A stretch of DNA of 64,000 nt, taken from Sphaerolaimus hirsutus. Lineage: Eukaryota > Nematoda > Chromadorea > Monhysterida > Sphaerolaimidae. The DNA lies in NCBI GenBank assembly GCA_964036195.1, contig OZ038460.1, forward strand, positions 14,511,504 to 14,575,503, read 5' to 3'. Shown in pieces: positions 35,901 to 59,200 of this stretch. Position numbers and translations under genes: made by a program. Under the pieces are notes generated by a model, which searched no databases, was not told where the DNA came from, and saw only the letters and a program-made list of their open reading frames with translations. Position 1 is the stretch's first letter. Each line of letters begins with the position of its first letter.

Positions 35901-38900
35901 TATTTGCAGTTTGCACTTAGTTATACACCTTGTGATAGATACACTACACCAAGCTGTATTTTTGTCGTTCAATTCAATACCAGATGATTTTATTACCCGA
36001 AACCCGACATTTTAACCTGAAAACCCGACCCGATACCCAACCTCAATACCCGAACCTGAACCCGATACCTGCAAAAGATTTGGAACTGTACCCAGATACC
36101 CGACCCGAAATTTTTAGGACCCGATACCCGAACCCGAAAACTTTGAAATTTCCAACCCTACCTTCCAGGAACATAAAGACATTTTTCCCGGAGTGTACGT
36201 CCCTGACAATTGACAACTGTGAATTACTTTTACATGACATTTGACACTTGACTTTACACTTTACAGGGTGCGGGACTGGCACCAGTCTTATTAGGCAGAT
36301 TGTTTAGATCCATATTCCTGTCGTGGAAGAGCAGTGCATGGGCAACGCGCTGCACACTTCGGTTACCCGTGAATTGGCACCTCGCCAAGTTCCAGGGGCA
36401 CCACTGCTTGGCTTCTGATTCAAACATGTTCGAGAATGGTCTGAACATGGGGGGTCGACAATTGAACAGTTTCATTCAAAAAGTGTGTAGCTACACATAC
36501 CCCCATATAAACTCTGCGGCAGGGGTAGGAAACGGAGCGGGTTGGGAGGGGGTTAAACTCCCCCCCCCCAAAACCGCCCAGCAATTTATCTATCCCAGAG
36601 GCCGCTCAGCTAATATCTATACCCCTGAACACCCCCCCCCCCTCCTCAAATCGGCCAGCTACCTAGCTATCTGGAACGATTTTTGGGAAATTTCACTAAA
36701 TTTTTGCACAACATCTCTAATTCATATCTTTTGTAAATTTTCATTTTCAAAATCAGTATTTCATGTCTTTTTTGCCCATTTTAAGCTATTTTTTGTACTA
36801 GTGCTTATACACCTATTTTTATTTATTTTTCACCTACTTTTTTACTTTTCTTCCTTCTACACCTTGAAAAACGAATATACTGTATATCCTCGAATAAGTC
36901 TCCTCCAGGATGTTATTTTTTCATCATCATTTTTTGAGGGGGGGGGGGCTTATTCGAAGGGAGGAGTTTTTTTCTCGTTAGAATATTAAGTAAAATGCAT
37001 GGTCAATGTGTTGTATGAACGGGCTTATGTTCATACATGAATTCATATTTTATGCAATGGAATCAAAGCTAGTGAATACTGATGTAAAAAGCGCCAGAAC
37101 TTGCGCCATGGCGCCTTCTGACCCCTAGCGCCAAGCGCCAATGGCGCCAGAGGAAAATGGCGCCAAGCGCCAGAAGCGCCATGGCGCTTTTTGCTTTGGC
37201 GCTAGCGCCAAGCGCCAGCGCCAGGTATTTTGTTGCTGGCGCCGGTCAAAAATAGCGCCAAGCGCCAAAAGCGCCATGGCGCTTTTCGTGGGCATGGCGC
37301 CGTGGCATGGCGCCATGGCGCTTTTTGCTTTGGCACGAGCGCCAGGCGCCAGCGCCATGGCGCTTTTACATCACTACTAGTGAACACCAGCTGCAAAGGA
37401 ATGCATCCTTTCTAATGTAAATACACATAAATGTTTATTTACAGCGTTTTGATACATACCTATACTCGGCAGACACGATACTCTACCAATTGCTAATATT
37501 TATGTACCATTTTTATAAAAAATCAAATATCTACGTCAAACTGAAAACTTTTAGGACCGACCAATTACAAAAATAAAAGATTTGTCTGTATGCCGGCCGA
37601 CCCTAGTATTTCAAATAAGTATTTCGCGTTTCCGGGTGCCAGAAATCTTAAAATATCCTCGGCAGAACTTATAACAGGCTATCACGCCGTTCTGCAAAAC
37701 ATTTAGAAAGTGGCCTTTAGAATCAGGAAATATTTCGTTCCGAATCTCCGCATTCACCAGAACGTATCTCTGTATTTCACACTGGAACGAGTTGGAGAGC
37801 GGTTAAATTTCATGACGTTTCGCACCGATGGAGTGTTTCCTCGGGAAAAATGTACGGCATTAAGTCCTCCGAGTATATACGTATTTACCAGCAATAAAGG
37901 GGGAGAGTTAACCGGGGATGATCAAGGGGAGTTATTTTTTCCTCAGTCAGCTAACACGGGGGAGTTATTCGAAGGAAGTTTCGAGGGGGAGCGGACTTAT
38001 CCGAGGCTATACGGTATTGAACCCCCGCTAACCCCCCGACCTTTAGCAAGTAAATTTGTGAATAGGTAACAATACTTACTAGTCTTTAGTCAACTTGTAT
38101 ACTCGGCGGACCGCAAAGTATGCGCCCAAAATTATTTACGTCTTGGTCGATAACGCCCGAGCTGAATACTTATGTATGCACTTTCACAAAATAAAAAATA
38201 TTTAAAAAAGAAAAAGGCGGATCTGCGTACAAACGAGGAATGTTTTTTCCAAAATGTTTTTTTTCTTTTTTGCTGGAATTGTTTTTAATTTGTTAATGAT
38301 GACGTCATGATGGAGTGTTTCCTTTAGAAAAATGCATACCATGCGGTCCGCTGAGTATACCAGATAAATACTTACTGTATGACCTACAATTATCTCGCAT
38401 TCTTCATTGTATTTAAAAAGTATTTTACGCCTATAAAGTATTCCTTCAAATAGAATGGCATACCTCCAATAGAAGGGCACCTCCAATAGAACTGCAGGTT
38501 TTGACACATGTTTACAACCACAAAAAGTAGGATGGCAGTCTCCAATAGAACATCCATGGTGTTCAGAACTATGATAAAGGGTTTGTCTTTACATTTGGCT
38601 TTGTTTGAATTGATGCCCTGATATAAAAATGTTACTCATGTTTCATAAAAAAATACTAAGTATGTTCAAATGAAAAATTTGTGAAAAAGTTGGTGATCAA
38701 ATATAAATGGCAGCCTTCAATAGAACAACACCTCTAATAGAACAGCACATAAAAAGTTGATGAAAAATATAATAGTGCTTAGAAGTGCCTTAGAATAGTG
38801 CCTATTAGAAGAAATACAGGTAAATACTCAAAACCTGGAAAAGGTATTTACATTCACATTTTCCAAAAATACCCATATTCCAATACCAAAACTCACGTCC

Positions 38901-40654
38901 CAAAAAATGTTGTCCAGTATAAAATCACCACATTGACATCCTGCCGTTTTTCCTGCAAAATTGTGCAATCAAACAATATGAAAAATGATTGAGGACTCTT
39001 GAGGCACCTCCGAAATAATACCTATTTACCTAGGTATAGAACCAACATTAGACTTGTGACCTGTTAAAATTTCTAGAAAAAATGTGAAGTTTATAATCTG
39101 GCCTGACCCCATCATAAAACCCCATGCAATGTGTCATGTGGTGCCGGTTCCGCAAGGGCATCGGGACAATTCGTCACAGCACAGCTTGACACAGTACACT
39201 TTGCCACAGCAAACTGGTCACAGGTGAGGTGTCAAATTTCCGTTTTCCGTTTCCGCTTTCCGCAGGCAAATTTTTTTCCGTTTTCCGGCAAGTGCAAATT
39301 TTGTTTCCGTTTCCGCTTTTCCGCAGGCAAAATTCTTTCCGTTTTCCGTTCCGTTTTCGTTCAGAAATTTTTGTGAAATCCTAGTACAAAATCGTTGTTT
39401 GTGATGTGCGCTGGGGTAGAAAAATGCATCAATAACTGACATGTATAGACTCCTGTAGACTAATATTAGTATTATACGTAGATGGTATAAACACTGTTCT
39501 AACGTGATTCCGACAGTGTGTTAACGTGTGTTCTGCACTACGCAGAACACAAACTGCAGTATTTGTCATGTACGTTCTCTTTACACTCAATCTGGGGGGG
39601 TATTTCGAAGGGGAGTGATTGTTTCATAGTGGTCTCGAGAGGGGAGGGGGTCAAACGAGGGGGGGGTATTTCAAGGGAGGGGGGTATGGTATATCCAAAT
39701 TTTAACATTTTCCACCAAGCCGTTCCCGAGTTATAAACACGTGCTCGTGGGCGGACCCTCCCCCCCTAAAATGCTACCCCCAAAATCCCCTATGGTGCAG
39801 GGTCATCGGAGGCGCATGCAGTATCTATCGGACGTACCTTTGCCGTTCTTAGAATAAATATAGTATTTACAAAAATGGTAACATTCCTTTAAAGCTATCA
39901 GACAAATCAGTATTTGACTAGGTATGCTTCCTTCAGGGTATTTTTTTCCCGCTGGGTTGGCAATCCCTAGTTAAAAGTAAAGATAAAGAGTGAAAAGTAA
40001 TATATACTTGCGGGACTGGCGCAGACATACTGCAAGTAAATACCGTAGTAATAATCAACGGAATGTCACTGCGGCAGTGGGTTTATTACAGGGCACCGCA
40101 CCACGGCGCAATTTTTTGGGACTTCTTGGTGTCCAGTGCCATGTTTTAACAGGTGCCATGGCGGGGCAGGCCTGATACGCACATCTGCCCGTTACGCACA
40201 TTTGCTCGTTTTTGTCACTTGACACTTTTTCAAGTGATTTTCAGATGAGTAAAGTGAAAAAAGTCGCGCAATGACATTAGTGAACTTTTTTCACTTCACT
40301 CATATCTGAAAATCACTTGCAAGTGTCAAGTGAAAAAAACGGGCAAATGTGCGTAGCGGGCAGATGTGCGTATCAGTGCACCACCGCCATGGCGCTCTCT
40401 TCCCCGGCGCGTTTTATTACTGATCGCAACCCGTGCAGACATTTTTCGGTGGCGTAATTTGTGTAAATATTCACAAATATTTGTATAAAATGGATGTTTA
40501 CCTCTGATGGTGCTGTATCTCCCAGAATCTCTTGCGTTGTATCTCTTGTCAAGCGATCACTTTCAGTGTGATGATAAACCGATACGAGAAAAAGGATAAC
40601 CACAATCAAGGTGACAAAAATGCCAAATAATGTTTTATTTCCCTGAAAAGCCAT
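17989..40654 (-). CDS. Alpha-1,3-fucosyltransferase (GT10), with tandemly duplicated catalytic exons
   Basis: A Golgi type II enzyme that transfers fucose from GDP-fucose to N-glycans. Exons in gene order: 40502-40654 (MAFQGNKTLFGIF start, one membrane anchor), an unlocated stem exon, 36283-36440 (VAHALLFHDRNM), 34325-34392 (QIYVYNNYESPAHS), 33159-33340 (FNWTLTYRLDSDI), 32683-32742 (WIVSNCDASSKREMYVKEL), exon a 29524-29711 (DIHGKCG; YFYLAFENSICLDYITEKF, the donor-binding motif), b 26139-26302 (SFIAADDFKSPKHLADYL), c 24577-24668 (LCVLCDKV), then a second a-b-c set 23176-23363, 19786-19949, 18216-18307, and last exon 17989-18049 ending in TGA. Exon c ends and exon a begins in phase 2, so two sets, or either alone, splice in frame. 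Three introns are introners. Two of their 3' ends read TG, so this may be an active gene with unusual splicing or a decaying one. Family assignment is firm; the 5' stem region is not resolved. Confidence 0.88.
18050..18215 (-). mobile_element. Introner: last intron of the fucosyltransferase (166 bp)
   Basis: The intron runs from GTGCCACTCCCGCACCCTG to CAGGGTGCGGGATTGCTACCAG's final AG in gene orientation. Both splice sites fall at the inverted-repeat ends, and removing it restores the reading frame (..DITFW, then NKLAHC..). The core has GTAAA/TTTAC and TGACATTT-like words shared with the introners at 51339, 63575, 32743 and 34393. Confidence 0.85.
18337..19359. mobile_element. AGGGCTCGAA...TTCGAGCCCTA element with (GAGTC)n ends
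   Basis: Exact 9-bp target duplication ATTTGGACT at 18328-18336 and 19360-19368. The terminal 150 bases on each side are degenerate GTCGAGTC units. The middle holds a TTGCGCGC palindrome (about 19126) and a smaller palindrome at 18820-19080 (ACTCGAAATACCCCC ... GGGGGTAATTCGAG). It is inserted in the intron between fucosyltransferase exons b and c and is copied at about 24698-25712 in duplication unit 2. Confidence 0.85.
20094..23117. mobile_element. 3.0-kb Mutator-like element enclosing the 2.6-kb repeat
   Basis: Ends AAGAACGTATCC and GGATACGTCCCT are flanked by the 10-bp direct repeat GACCATAGGC (20084-20093 and 23118-23127). A poly-C run lies just inside each end, GAGACCTAAAAATACCGG at 20153, and GGCGCCATGG palindromes near 22940-23010. 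The ends and duplication length fit Mutator-like transposons. No transposase is present. The duplicate is at 26447-29465. Confidence 0.8.
21896..22102 (+). CDS. 68-aa predicted membrane protein ORF of the 2.6-kb repeat, copy 1
   Basis: Reads MDYPPYDILSLCINNMC, then VVFVYYTLFLLMGLLFACLF, a strong transmembrane segment, then a short Gly-rich tail ending FSVEFAE. It is identical in the tandem copy (28246-28452) and diverged at 31599-31799. Between the diverged copies I count about 21 synonymous and 12 amino-acid-changing codons and no frameshift, while the flanks carry indels. Homology extends a few codons upstream of the ATG (SPYRYPNL), so this may be a downstream exon. Not recognised. Confidence 0.5.
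   Translation: MDYPPYDILSLCINNMCASYVLDINVVFVYYTLFLLMGLLFACLFVSLIAVCFPVRGGGFGFSVEFAE
24481..30828. repeat. Tandem duplication, unit 2 (6348 bp)
   Basis: Near-identical to 18120-24480. Unit 2 is the one continuous with the upstream exons (32683 and beyond) and with the full second copy of the 2.6-kb repeat. Exon c (24577-24668) still has its introner-type donor GTGCCACTCCC, but the other half of that introner is missing at the junction. A recent duplication or an uncollapsed haplotype in the assembly would both fit. Confidence 0.95.
28246..28452 (+). CDS. 68-aa predicted membrane protein ORF, copy 2
   Basis: The counterpart of 21896-22102 in duplication unit 2, with the same protein sequence. 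It sits in the middle of the 2.6-kb repeat within a fucosyltransferase intron, on the opposite strand. Confidence 0.45.
   Translation: MDYPPYDILSLCINNMCASYVLDINVVFVYYTLFLLMGLLFACLFVSLIAVCFPVRGGGFGFSVEFAE
29960..32520. repeat. 2.6-kb repeat, diverged full-length copy
   Basis: Aligns along its length to 20275-22875 (and the duplicate 26627-29225): shared landmarks include CTAGTGAATTTATG, ACACTTCCGAGCTT, CTCATCGAAACAAGCACCCATACAG, CCTTACCGGTATCCTAATCT, ATCGCCCGCCATTTTTTC and GAAAATTCATGACAA. The first 870 bases also occur truncated at 23608-24480. Ends are not defined and no transposase is seen. Confidence 0.75.
31599..31799 (+). CDS. Diverged homologue of the 68-aa membrane ORF
   Basis: Aligned codons run DHPLYNILSLCIKNTC to FSVEFA then TAA, with the hydrophobic core VVFVYYVLFLLMGLLFAGLF. 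The ATG used in the other copies is AAG here, after an in-frame 3-base difference; the frame stays open upstream to about 31545. Changes from copy 1 are mostly third-position. Confidence 0.45.
   Translation, partial: DHPLYNILSLCIKNTCASYTLDINVVFVYYVLFLLMGLLFAGLFASTIAVCFPVCGGGFGFSVEFA
32743..33158 (-). mobile_element. Introner: fucosyltransferase intron with apparent TG 3' end
   Basis: In gene orientation it starts GTGCCACTCCCAGACCCTG and ends CAGGGTCTTGTACTGGGTCTGGGAGTGCCCCCTG's final TG. The junction that restores the family-expected Trp (PVAW-IVSNC) uses this TG; the nearest AG is 9 bases upstream (exon start 32751) and would add three residues. The interior is rich in TTTTACATGACATTTGACAC words. 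A 5-bp CCTGG occurs at both exon edges. Confidence 0.8.
33480..34030. repeat. Degenerate TTTACT/AAGTAAA-rich element
   Basis: Multiple TTTACTCA, GAGTAAAAGTAAA and TACTTTGAA words on both strands between 33530 and 34015, arranged roughly as inverted arms. This looks like another short-repeat-cored element, but the ends are unclear. Confidence 0.35.
34510..36204. mobile_element. Mutator-like element inside an introner
   Basis: Ends AAGGACGTACCCAGGGG and GTGTACGTCCCT. Flanking 10-mers GATAATCGAC and GACAATTGAC agree at 8 of 10 positions, consistent with an aged target duplication. A poly-C run and GTGAGAACTGAAAAACACCGGG follow the left end, as in the other copies. Confidence 0.7.
34795..36160. 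mobile_element. TAGGGTTGGG...CCAACCCTA element with (CGACCC)n ends
   Basis: The left end reads AGGGTTGGGAACCCGACCCG followed by degenerate ACCCGATACCCGA units; the right 170 bases repeat ACCCGAACCCGATACC and end TTCCAACCCTA. Flanks CCCTCCAGT and CCTTCCAGG agree at 7 of 9. The middle is unique and AT-rich. Confidence 0.75.
37076..37376. mobile_element. GGCGCC-palindrome element with GATGTAAAAAGCGCC ends
   Basis: Repeated GCGCCATGGCGC and GCGCCAAGCGCC units between TGATGTAAAAAGCGCC and GGCGCTTTTACATCA. The flanks TAGTGAATAC and TAGTGAACAC are a near-perfect 10-bp duplication. Related elements: 42908-42960 and 56471-57309. Confidence 0.75.
40172..40374. mobile_element. Palindromic MITE GATACGCACATCTGCCCG
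   Basis: The arms CTGATACGCACATCTGCCCG and complement extend through TTACGCACATTTG, CAAGTGATTTTCAGAT and AGTGAAAAAAGT on both sides of a short loop near 40270, so almost the entire 200 bases fold back. Confidence 0.8.
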
Positions 40655-41502
40655 GCAAATTTGCAGTATGTAAAATATCCTATGGCAAAAAACTTTTTTC
40701 GTTTTTTTAAACTGTCCGGTATATTGATTGATGGGTGCAGTTTTTAAAGCTGATGTTTGTGGATCCATGAAATGTCAGCGATTGTGCATTTAACCGCATT
40801 TAGTTTGGCCCAGAAGCCATCTCAAAATGCTCTAACTTGACTTTTACATTTTTTGGAATATGAACTTTTGCGCACAATCTGTTGTAAGGCAGCTGAGCAG
40901 CTACATATTTTTATTTGCACCAATCCCTCTGTGGTTTTTCTTTCATTATGGTCAAATGAGTGATTATTACGGGGTTCGCTAATTACGTACAAGTGGCGGG
41001 CAACACTCGTTCAATTCATTCGTACTGCAAAACCGGTATATGGAGCTTTAGTTGACACGCATGTTCCTTTTTTCATTAAAACGCAAATATCGGTCCTCTA
41101 CTGAATCGACAGCCTGACTGTACACAGTAGTTTTACACCTAAATTTCGATACTAAAATACTGCCGGTGCTCACCGAGTTCAAAAAAGTCCAAATTTGTTA
41201 CAAATGCGGTTTACGCGTCCTCCCATTTATCCGAAATTTCGGCAGAAAAATACACCACAAAAAGCACCACATTGTCACCACTCAAAACAGATTTCCGGTA
41301 GCTTTTTGAGTGTTTTGTTAAAACCACCTGACAACTGCGATGGTGATTGCGTGGAAAAAATAGGAACATGCGTGTCAATCTACAGACGGCACAGCTAGAC
41401 TACAAACATACAACCAAATGAACAATTTCAATTTTATGTGTGAGAAAACATTTAAAAAAACGAAATTCAACGCGGTAGAGAAATGACAGAAGAGTAATAA
41501 GG

Positions 41503-41677
41503 GCCCTACGCACACTAGTTTTCACACAAAATTGCGAAAATTAAAGAATGAGCTCTGAACGTTATTTTGAATCTCCGTCAACTGTCGTAGACGGCCAACT
41601 CATGGTAGAAAACTCAGGTGCGTTCTAAGCAGATTTGTGAGTTTTCGAAATTTCGCATGAAAACTAGTGTGCGCAGG
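41503..41677. mobile_element. Palindromic MITE, GCGCACACTAGTTTTCACA family, copy 3
   Basis: Starts CCTACGCACACTAGTTTTCA and ends GAAAACTAGTGTGCGCAGG, centre CAACTGTCGTAGACGG. It lies 65 bases beyond the SPT16 stop codon, between SPT16 and the fucosyltransferase start. The rest of 40655-41500 shows no recognisable feature. Confidence 0.8.
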
Positions 41678-41741
41678 CACAGTAGTTCCATTTTCAACCA
41701 CACCAAATCACATTCAAATTGAGAGTCTCGCACCGGGTCAC

Positions 41742-55241
<13,500 letters not shown>

Positions 55242-56275
55242 TTTGCCAAATTAGTTGACGCTGATAAGTCGGCAGCCAGAAAAGATCAGCGGAAGAGCGG
55301 CAGATCAAAGGCAGCCATCAAAAGGCCGACCATCCAAATTGAAACTTGGAATTCGAAAGGTAATTACACACCCGTGCTAAGTGGCACTAGGATATAATAA
55401 AATCAGTCTTAGAAAAACAGATTATCAGAAAAATAATATTTTCGTGCGTGGTTGAAAAGTTTCCCTGCTCTAAAACAACTTCCATTACTGCCATAATTAG
55501 TCTCAATGCACAACATTCACTCTGTAACCGACTCTAATATTCAAAATACTCAAAATACACAACTTCGTGTAAAGTTACAATATTGGACACAGTTAAATAC
55601 ATCACCGGCCCACATCTGATTACATGAAAACAATCTTTTAAGGTTGGAATCTGTTTATTCCGCTGATTGTACATGGCGCTGATTTGCAAAATATGTTTTT
55701 AGAAATTACAGGTGTGCGGTAAATTTTACGCAACACATTTTCGGGGTCAAACGTCGTTCTTACTTGATAGATGAACTTTCGTACTTAGCGGCCCCCCGTT
55801 TCACAAAGATAACATCCTGACTTGAAAACCACAATGAACAATTTTGGCACATGAGAAAATCTGATCCTGATCGAATTTTTACGTGTGGCGTAGTTCCGGG
55901 AAGGATTCCGGGCGGATCGGGAGACTTATGAGTAGTTGGCGTATGTCCAAGTTTCTATTTGGATACTTTAAAGTACGGAAGAACAAGAGTAGAAGACACA
56001 GGATTTCCGTCCGTGTCACCGATAATGGCCGCGGAATGCGATCAAACGATCGGAAATAGTCGCTAATGGCTGCCCACACACTAGCATGCCGCGCCGGTTT
56101 GTCATTGTTAACACCAGTGTACAAACTGGTGTATCCAATAATTGTTTTGGACAGCTGCCAACTTCACATAAGCGTAACATACCAACTTCACATAAAATCC
56201 GAGTACATTGTCGCTTGTATCTGGATTTGAGAAATAAAATTAAAATAAAATTAGAAGAAATCTGTGTTTTCCGGG
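55242..56275. promoter_or_regulatory. Divergent promoter region of SPT16 and OSCP
   Basis: Start codons at 55241 (minus) and 56276 (plus) face outwards, 1.03 kb apart. Positions 56020-56175 contain a module (ATGGCCGCGGAATGCGATC ... TACAAACTGGTGTATCCAA ... TTTTGGACAGCTGCCAA) that recurs inverted at 63105-63290 between LSM10 and the hnRNP M gene. No TATA box can be assigned with confidence. Confidence 0.5.
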
Positions 56276-59200
56276 ATGGCCTCGTTAATGTTGGTGAGTT
56301 TGCTTCGCACGACAAAACCAGCTTTATAAAGCCCACTTTTCCCCTACTATACTTATTTTTCACACTTCAGAAGCGATCGCTGTCCACTTCCGGTGCAGTC
56401 CAGGCTTTGGCCAAGGTTAATTATAGTTTTAAAACTTATAAACGAGCCTTTGCTGTAGTGAGTCGCAACTAGTGATGGAATGGCGCCATTGGCGCTTGGC
56501 GCCCTTTTTCTGTGGCGCCCTTTGGCGCCTGGCGCCCACATTCTGAAAGGCGCCATGGCGCCCTTGGCGCTTGGCGCCCTTTTTCCGTGGCGCCCTTGGC
56601 GCCTGGCGCCCTGCTTTAGAGGGGCGCCAAAAAGGCGCCAGCAAGGTTTCACGGTGAGTGCTGTGTAAACAGAAAAAAAATGAAAGCCGCATCCGTGGAT
56701 GATCTAAATTCGCCAGAAAAATGGACGGAGTGGTGTGAGTGGGTGGAAATCTTACGTCCAACGGTTCATCAGATCTGTCTGACGGATCAGAAGACAAGAA
56801 TGATGGACCGTCTAACTTGCAAAATCATAAATAAATGGATTTAAATCGTTGCAATTAGGAAACATTGTTTGAAAAGGTCTATTTGTAATGAATGGATTGT
56901 TGTCAAATGACAATTTCCATTACGTTTGAATTTGTCATGTGGATTTATTTCAAACAAATTTTGTTCCTAGCCTTGTTTTTGGTCATTACATCCTGGAGAA
57001 CGCGAATTAAGATCTGAATGCGCGTACAATGGTGCTGGAGAAACATTTTTAGCACACGCATGGTGTTGTAGGCACTTTTTTATCCTGGCGCCCTTGGCGC
57101 CTGGCGCCCTATTTTCCAAATGGCGCCATGGCGCCCTTGGCGCTTGGCGCCCTCTTTCCGTGGCGCCCACTTTCTCAAAGGCGCCATGGCGCCCTTGGCG
57201 CCTGGCGCCCTTTTTCTGTGGCGCCCCTGGCGCTTGGCGCCCACTTTCCGAATGGCGCCATGGCGCCCTTGGCGCCTGGCGCCATTTTTTTTGGCGCTTT
57301 TCCATCACTAGTCGCAACTTAAGATCCAAACTTTTCAGACCCCGATCACTGTATCCGGTGTGGAGGGTCGATATGCGGCTGCACTTTACTCTGCCGCTAC
57401 CAAACAGAAGCGGCTGGACACAGTCGAGAAGGAAGTTGCCGCTGTGAAGGTCAGACAGTTTTTTTGTGGTATTGGATTTTTATGCGTAGCTAATAATCGA
57501 CCCTGTGCCGGCGGCCATGTTAACTCGCTGGCCATGTAGCGTCAGAACTGTCTGATTTCGACTTTTTTGTCACTTTTTAAAGTGCTGTACACATTTAAGT
57601 GAGGTCAAGTATGAAAAGAAATGTCATGACTTATCATATTTAACTTGAAAGAGAGTAGTTACATTTCTACCATTAATTATAATGTAGCATCCCATGTCCA
57701 GCTGGCGTCTTCAGTGAACACTAGACATGGGTCTCTCTTTTGTACCGAAATTTAGCACCAGTCAAAGTTAAAAAACGGCTGCTCACATACCTGATTTTTA
57801 CGTTTTCTTTTATGCTCCTGCTTGCAACTTTATTCAAATGTGTTCAGCAGTTTAAAAAGTGAAAAGTGACCAAAAACGTCAAAAATGTTTATCTTCGATG
57901 TTTTTTGTCACTTTATAAAGTATCTTCATTTTCACTTTATCGTTTTTCACTTAATTACGGATTAGTCTACATGTCCGCCCGGTCTACATGACCAGCGGGT
58001 TTACATGGCCAGAGAGTCTACGTCGAATAGCCTACTATCCCATCAATCCGCAGAAACTGTTCGAAACTGACAAGCCGTTTCATGATTACGTGCTGAACCC
58101 GTCGATTCAACGCACTGCCAAGAAACAAACCGTCGTGCAAGTGCTGCAGAAGCTCGGCCACAGCGACACGTCGAGAAATTTCTTTGGTGCGCTTGCTTTA
58201 TGGTGTGGGAAGGCTGTGCGTGTTCATTGTAAACACCTTCCCGATCAAGTCCGGCCGCCTATTTTTTATTTCACGTCGCAGGCCATATCTCCAGTTGTGG
58301 GAGGGGTGGAAAACTAAAACTTGGGTGGTATATAGGCGCAACCCCCCCACTACCCCTCATAAATAAATGGGGCAGCGGCGACTCACTATAGAGGGGGTCG
58401 CCGTATATGTGAAAAAAATTTGCGGCGTTTTCACTGTCCCACACAGGTCCGGCCCCCACTTGATTTCTTACACTGCGGGTGCCGTATCTCCAGCTGTGGG
58501 AGGGGTATAAATTTAAAATTTTTGAGGATGTGTCGCCAACACCCCTCCCCTACTATACACTGGCCAGGCGGTTTTTGGCAACTCATCACAGTGTGGGGTG
58601 CAGCGCTGAAAATTTGGACAAACATTACAGTCTCACACAAGTCCAGCACCTAATTGCATCTAAAAAAATGAACACTTAAGTGTTTGATAATGTGACATAA
58701 ACATGAAATATCCTCTAAAAATATCTTATCCCACCCAAAACCACCCACCACATGAACCCCTCCCCCAGATGGTTCACAAAAAAATCACTTTTTACAACTT
58801 TTTTATTAGACACTTGAACAGCTGGTTTACAATAATTTATAGGGGAGGGTTAAAGGTCTAAAGTTGTGTAAAAAATCGTACCTCAAAAACGCCTTCATAA
58901 GAAAATTTGCTGGGGGTGAATTTCAAATTGTAAAAATGACATCATTGCTAGAACAAAAATAGGCAAAATTTACAATTTACATACCCCCAGCAAATTTTCT
59001 TATGAAGGCATTTTTGAGGTAAGGTTTTTTACAAAATGTGAAACCTTTAACCCTCCCCTATAAATTATTGTAAACCAGCAGTTCAAGTGTCTAATAAGAA
59101 AGTTGTAAAAAGTGATTTTTTTGTCACCCACTTGGGGGGAGGGGTTCATGTGGTGGGCGGTTTTAGGTCAGATAAGATATTTTTAGAGGATATTTCATGC

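Larger units (their letters stand above)
34393..36282 (-). mobile_element. Introner with two nested insertions; fucosyltransferase intron, TG 3' end
   Basis: The outer element starts GTGCCAGTCCCGCACCCTG (after ..LPNKT-G) and ends at ..GAACTGCCTTCTG before GTCGCCACGCT (..RHADQIYVY). No AG lies near this end in gene orientation. It is split at 34509/36205 by a Mutator-like element, which is split by the 34795-36160 element. The introner arms hold CATGACATTTGACACTT and its complement. Confidence 0.75.
36441..40501. other. Repeat-filled region between the first fucosyltransferase exons
   Basis: Contents: a CGAATAAG-type inverted repeat near 36885-37000 that recurs around 37830-38060; a GGCGCC-rich element 37076-37376; TATACTCGGCGGAC elements at about 37465 and 38095-38365; CTCCAATAGAA-type repeats 38455-38760; a TTTCCG-rich element 39230-39385; a GGTATTTCGAAGGGG block 39595-39700 followed by a fragment of the 59918 palindrome family; and a clean palindrome 40172-40374. 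The missing stem exon should lie here but I could not place it. Confidence 0.5.

Noticed and set aside
36300-36989. 229-aa plus-strand ORF, the longest in the window
   Set aside because: It overlaps a fucosyltransferase exon on the other strand, then runs through poly-C and low-complexity sequence; no family features.
37710-38069. 119-aa plus ORF
   Set aside because: It overlaps an inverted repeat (TTATTCGAAGG type); composition and lack of splice sites do not support a gene.
56353-57329. Arg/Pro/Gly-rich ORFs on both strands
   Set aside because: Translations of GGCGCC palindrome repeats in OSCP intron 2.
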